DNA of 9,405 nucleotides from Rhodospirillaceae bacterium (lineage in GTDB: Bacteria > Pseudomonadota > Alphaproteobacteria > UBA11073): NCBI GenBank assembly GCA_003536545.1, contig DPZW01000115.1, forward strand, positions 1-9,405, in the 5' to 3' direction. Shown here piece by piece: positions 7,161 to 9,405 of this stretch. Position numbers and translations under genes: made by a program. Within the stretch, counting starts at the first letter, position 1; each line of letters begins with the position of its first letter. Under the pieces are notes generated by a model. The model had not been told where the DNA came from, did no database searches, and saw only the letters and a list, made by a program, of their open reading frames with translations.

Positions 7161-8075
7161 CTACGCCTTATATTCCAAACCCCAGTTTTCGTAATGTTCA
7201 GGATCGTCCTTCCAGCGTTCGGCGACCTTGACGTATAAAAATAAATGCACGGGGCAGCCTGCAAGTTCGGCGATTTCGGTTTGTGCGGCCTCACGGATGT
7301 CTCGGATTTTCTGGCCGCCTTTGCCCAGGACAATCGGCTTTTGGCTCTCGCGCTCAATTAAAATGGTTTGGCTGACTTTCACACTGCCGTTGCGGAAAAC
7401 TTCCCAGGAATCCGTGACAACGGTGGAGGCATAGGGCAATTCCGCGCCAAGCTGGTGATAAAGCTGTTCGCGTGTGAGCTCTGCTGCAATCAGGCGTTCC
7501 GACAGGTCCGTCAGGTGGTCTTCGGGATAATGCCATTCGCCTTCCGGAATGGCGGTGAGGAGTTTATTTTTGAGATCTTCCAGGCCGTCATCATGTTTGG
7601 CGGCAATCATCATGATATTTTCAAAAATGCCGAGGTCTTGGCATTCCTGCGCGAGCGGCAATAATTTCTGCCGGTCGACTTTATCAATCTTGTTCAGCAG
7701 CAACCATGTTTTATCAATTTTTTGTTCTTTGATGGTTTCGATAATCGGCAGCGTATGCGGATCAATTTTCCCGCGCGATGCATCCATGATCAGCAGGCGA
7801 ATATCCGCATCCTGTTCTTCGTGCCAGGCGGCGCGCACCATCGCACGGTCGAGTTTTTTTTCCGGTTTAAAAATCCCCGGCGTATCAACAAAAATAATCT
7901 GGCCCTGGCCTTCGGTCAGAACACCGCGAATGCGCGAACGCGTGGTTTGCGCCTTGGCAGAAACCGCCGCCAGCTTGATGCCCAACAGGTGGTTCATCAG
8001 TGTCGATTTGCCCGCATTGGGTGCGCCGACAATGGCAACAAAGCCGCAGCGTTTGGGAGAAGAATTGTCAATCAT
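7161..8075 (-). CDS. era: GTPase Era
   Basis: Era (304 residues) is an essential GTPase that binds the 3' end of 16S rRNA during 30S assembly. The G domain has G1 GAPNAGKS (17-24), G2 Thr44-Thr45 in QTTR, G3 DTPG (64-67), G4 NKID (128-131) and G5 AAK (158-160). The C-terminal KH domain carries the RNA-binding loop VLGKGGQKIRDI (249-260). Length and domain order are normal and no key residue is missing. The ATG lies 8 bp after the stop of the small unknown gene, without an evident Shine-Dalgarno, so coupling with that gene is likely. In many bacteria era follows rnc directly; here the unknown gene is interposed. Confidence 0.98.
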   Translation of the reverse strand: MIDNSSPKRCGFVAIVGAPNAGKSTLMNHLLGIKLAAVSAKAQTTRSRIRGVLTEGQGQIIFVDTPGIFKPEKKLDRAMVRAAWHEEQDADIRLLIMDASRGKIDPHTLPIIETIKEQKIDKTWLLLNKIDKVDRQKLLPLAQECQDLGIFENIMMIAAKHDDGLEDLKNKLLTAIPEGEWHYPEDHLTDLSERLIAAELTREQLYHQLGAELPYASTVVTDSWEVFRNGSVKVSQTILIERESQKPIVLGKGGQKIRDIREAAQTEIAELAGCPVHLFLYVKVAERWKDDPEHYENWGLEYKA

Positions 8076-8083
8076 TAAAGGGA

Positions 8084-8494
8084 CTATAGAGTGGGCTGTT
8101 CAAGAGTGGAATAGTCTAAGTAGGGCCCGCGCACAGGTGGCATGTCTTCATAGCGTGGCTGGTCAAATACATGACAGAGCATGCCATACAAAATTTGTAC
8201 TGCATCATCCATGGCCATGATTGAAAAGGGAAGGGTGACGGCAGTGCTGTTAAAATTAGGAAATTTTATCCTTGGGTCCGCGATGATTTCAGAATTCCCA
8301 TCCGGCGGAAAATGGCAAATAGCCTGAACAAGAATTCCTGCCTGCGGCAAGGCGGTAACGGACAGACCGCGTTTATTATGCGCAGAAAAAAACATACGCG
8401 AACCACATTCATCTTGATAAACCGCCATTGCCATTTTTTGGAAGGTTTCCATGCAGGGCGGGGCATTAAAATTTAAAATTTGACGTTCGCGCAT
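8084..8494 (-). CDS. hypothetical protein between rnc and era
   Basis: I do not recognise this protein. From the ATG at 8494 it has 136 residues; a TTG at 8527 would give 147. Neither start has a clear Shine-Dalgarno. There is no signal peptide or membrane segment, so it is probably cytoplasmic. Visible features are four scattered Cys (14, 30, 60, 107, ATG numbering), an N-terminal RERQILNFNAPP and an acidic, Pro-rich C-terminus (QPRYEDMPPVRGPYLDY). The case for a real gene is that it fills almost the whole rnc-era gap on the same strand, ends 8 bp before era, and has no competing frame of similar coding quality. What weakens it is the lack of a known family and of a ribosome binding site. 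It could be a lineage-specific operon member or a fast-evolving remnant. Confidence 0.65.
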   Translation of the reverse strand: MRERQILNFNAPPCMETFQKMAMAVYQDECGSRMFFSAHNKRGLSVTALPQAGILVQAICHFPPDGNSEIIADPRIKFPNFNSTAVTLPFSIMAMDDAVQILYGMLCHVFDQPRYEDMPPVRGPYLDYSTLEQPTL

Positions 8495-8539
8495 ATAGGG
8501 GATGTTATGGCTTAATCCTGCATGCAAAAGCCAGTAGTT

Positions 8540-9208
8540 TTATAGTTGCGAGAGGAGTTTTTTCGCTGCCGCTTTTTCGGCGGCGCGGCGGGAATTGCCG
8601 CTACCTTGTGCCGGTGCGTGGCCCTTTACACTCACTTCAATCACGAATTCGGGGGCATGATCGGGGCCGGTGCGGCTGACTTCACGGTATTCCGGCAGGG
8701 GCAGGCCACGGCCCTGGGCCCATTCCTGTAATTCGGTCTTTGGCTCAGACGGCGGCGCGAGTTTTTCATTCAATAGCGGCGACCAGAACCGTGTAATCAT
8801 TGCCCGTACGGTTTCAAAATCGCTGTCCAGATAAATCGCACCAATGATGGCTTCGGCGGCATCGGATAGCGTTGCGATATTGGTGATTTCACCCCCCACA
8901 TATTCACTGCTGGCTGCATCTAGCAGTTTATGCAATTCCCATTGCTGCGCGACGGCCGCGCAGGTTTCTGCGCGCACCAATGCGGCATGACGCCGCGCCA
9001 AATCGCCTTCGGATTCATCCGGGAATGCACGCAGCAAAATTTCAGCAATTACCAAGCCCAATACGCGGTCGCCTAAAAATTCCAGACGTTCATAAGCAGA
9101 TGTTTTGCTATGCGCACTCCGGCGCGATGGATGCGTGATGGCATCCGTTAAAAGCATTTCATCCCGAAACCGGTAATTCAGAATTTCAGAGATGCGCGCG
9201 GATTTCAT
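8540..9208 (-). CDS. rnc: ribonuclease III
   Basis: RNase III (222 residues) cuts double-stranded RNA, including rRNA precursors and structured mRNAs, as a Mg2+-dependent homodimer. The signature ERLEFLGDRVLGL (40-52) carries Glu40, Glu43 and Asp47. The second half of the active site is Asp116 and Glu119 in LSDAAEAIIGAIYLD; Glu43, Asp47, Asp116 and Glu119 match the E. coli catalytic set. A double-stranded-RNA-binding domain spans about 155-222 and ends with NSRRAAEKAAAKKLL. The start ATG overlaps the lepB stop as ATGA, and this fixes the start in the absence of a Shine-Dalgarno. The stop is followed by 45 bp before the next ATG. Confidence 0.98.
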   Translation of the reverse strand: MKSARISEILNYRFRDEMLLTDAITHPSRRSAHSKTSAYERLEFLGDRVLGLVIAEILLRAFPDESEGDLARRHAALVRAETCAAVAQQWELHKLLDAASSEYVGGEITNIATLSDAAEAIIGAIYLDSDFETVRAMITRFWSPLLNEKLAPPSEPKTELQEWAQGRGLPLPEYREVSRTGPDHAPEFVIEVSVKGHAPAQGSGNSRRAAEKAAAKKLLSQL

Positions 9209-9405
9209 TTGATCGTTGAAAAGAGACGGTCATAACGAATGGCAAAGGGCCACTTCCAGATTTCCCATGCGGCGGTATCGTCATCGAGCGAGAAAAACAA
9301 ACGCTCAGCCCGGCCTACGAAGTTTTCCAGTGGCACATAGCCGACGACGCTGCTCACGCGGCTGTCTTGCGAATTATCCCGGTTATCGCCCATCATAAAA
9401 TAATA
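9205..9405 (-). CDS. lepB: signal peptidase I, C-terminal fragment (5'-truncated)
   Basis: The last 66 residues of the inner-membrane serine protease that removes signal peptides from Sec-exported preproteins. The fragment opens with YYFMMGDNRDNSQDSR, the conserved box E of the family (GDNRDNSxDSR), followed by GYVPLENFVGRAERLFFSLD, the usual end of the periplasmic fold. The membrane segments and the catalytic Ser and Lys would lie beyond the right edge. The frame is open to base 9405, so the internal ATG codons at 9393 and 9396 are not starts. The stop TGA overlaps the rnc ATG by 4 bp, and the lepB-rnc-era order is common in proteobacteria. Confidence 0.96.
   Translation of the reverse strand, partial: YYFMMGDNRDNSQDSRVSSVVGYVPLENFVGRAERLFFSLDDDTAAWEIWKWPFAIRYDRLFSTIK

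Noticed and set aside
6887..7357. A 156-codon minus-strand frame across the era/recO junction
   Set aside because: It overlaps the ends of two certain genes in another frame, and its sequence is rich in Arg, Pro and Ser without any motif.
7549..8220. A 223-codon open frame on the plus strand opposite era
   Set aside because: It lies antisense to a strongly conserved gene, its translation is low-complexity Ser/Arg/Cys-rich, and it resembles no family; a shadow of era codon usage.
1..9405. A novel defence, mobile or phage-related system
   Set aside because: All large frames are housekeeping genes or envelope-type proteins; no transposase, integrase, toxin-antitoxin pair, nuclease-helicase module, direct-repeat array or att-like duplication is visible.

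Overview
The window looks like the end of, or a whole, assembly contig from a Gram-negative bacterium, most probably an alphaproteobacterium. The support for this is the gene order lepB-rnc-(orf)-era-recO on one strand followed by parC, a short 743-residue ParC without GyrA-type tail motifs, and a Tat-exported protein. The genus cannot be named from sequence alone. Base composition looks close to balanced by eye, with no obvious change along the window. The first 17 bases are not genomic: they equal the 3' end of the Illumina TruSeq read-1 adapter.

Layout, left to right. On the plus strand lies the last third of clpB (18-716, true start outside the window). Everything else is on the minus strand. 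Read 5'->3' from the right edge it is: lepB tail (9405-9205, start outside), rnc (9208-8540), an unrecognised small gene (8494-8084), era (8075-7161), recO (7116-6379), alr (6379-5267), parC (5259-3028), a Tat-exported clan GH-A-like glycosidase (2952-1570) and an unrecognised membrane-anchored protein (1527-685). The last of these meets clpB tail to tail with a 32-bp overlap.

The eight junctions are tight: 4-bp overlap lepB/rnc, 1-bp overlap recO/alr, and gaps of 7, 8, 42, 44, 45 and 75 bp. I see no convincing intrinsic terminator, so the minus-strand genes could form one long operon or a few overlapping transcripts. Together they cover signal-peptide removal (LepB), RNA processing and ribosome assembly (RNase III, Era), recombinational repair (RecO), D-alanine supply for peptidoglycan (Alr) and chromosome decatenation (ParC). 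The last two genes encode envelope or periplasmic proteins of unknown specific role.

Most of the window is housekeeping DNA. I see no mobile element, CRISPR array, tRNA, rRNA, phage gene or defence system. The points worth a second look are the adapter at the edge, the unknown gene between rnc and era, the two-gene envelope module after parC with tandem hairpins at its ribosome binding site, and the overlapping convergent gene ends. No stretch longer than 75 bp lacks a gene.
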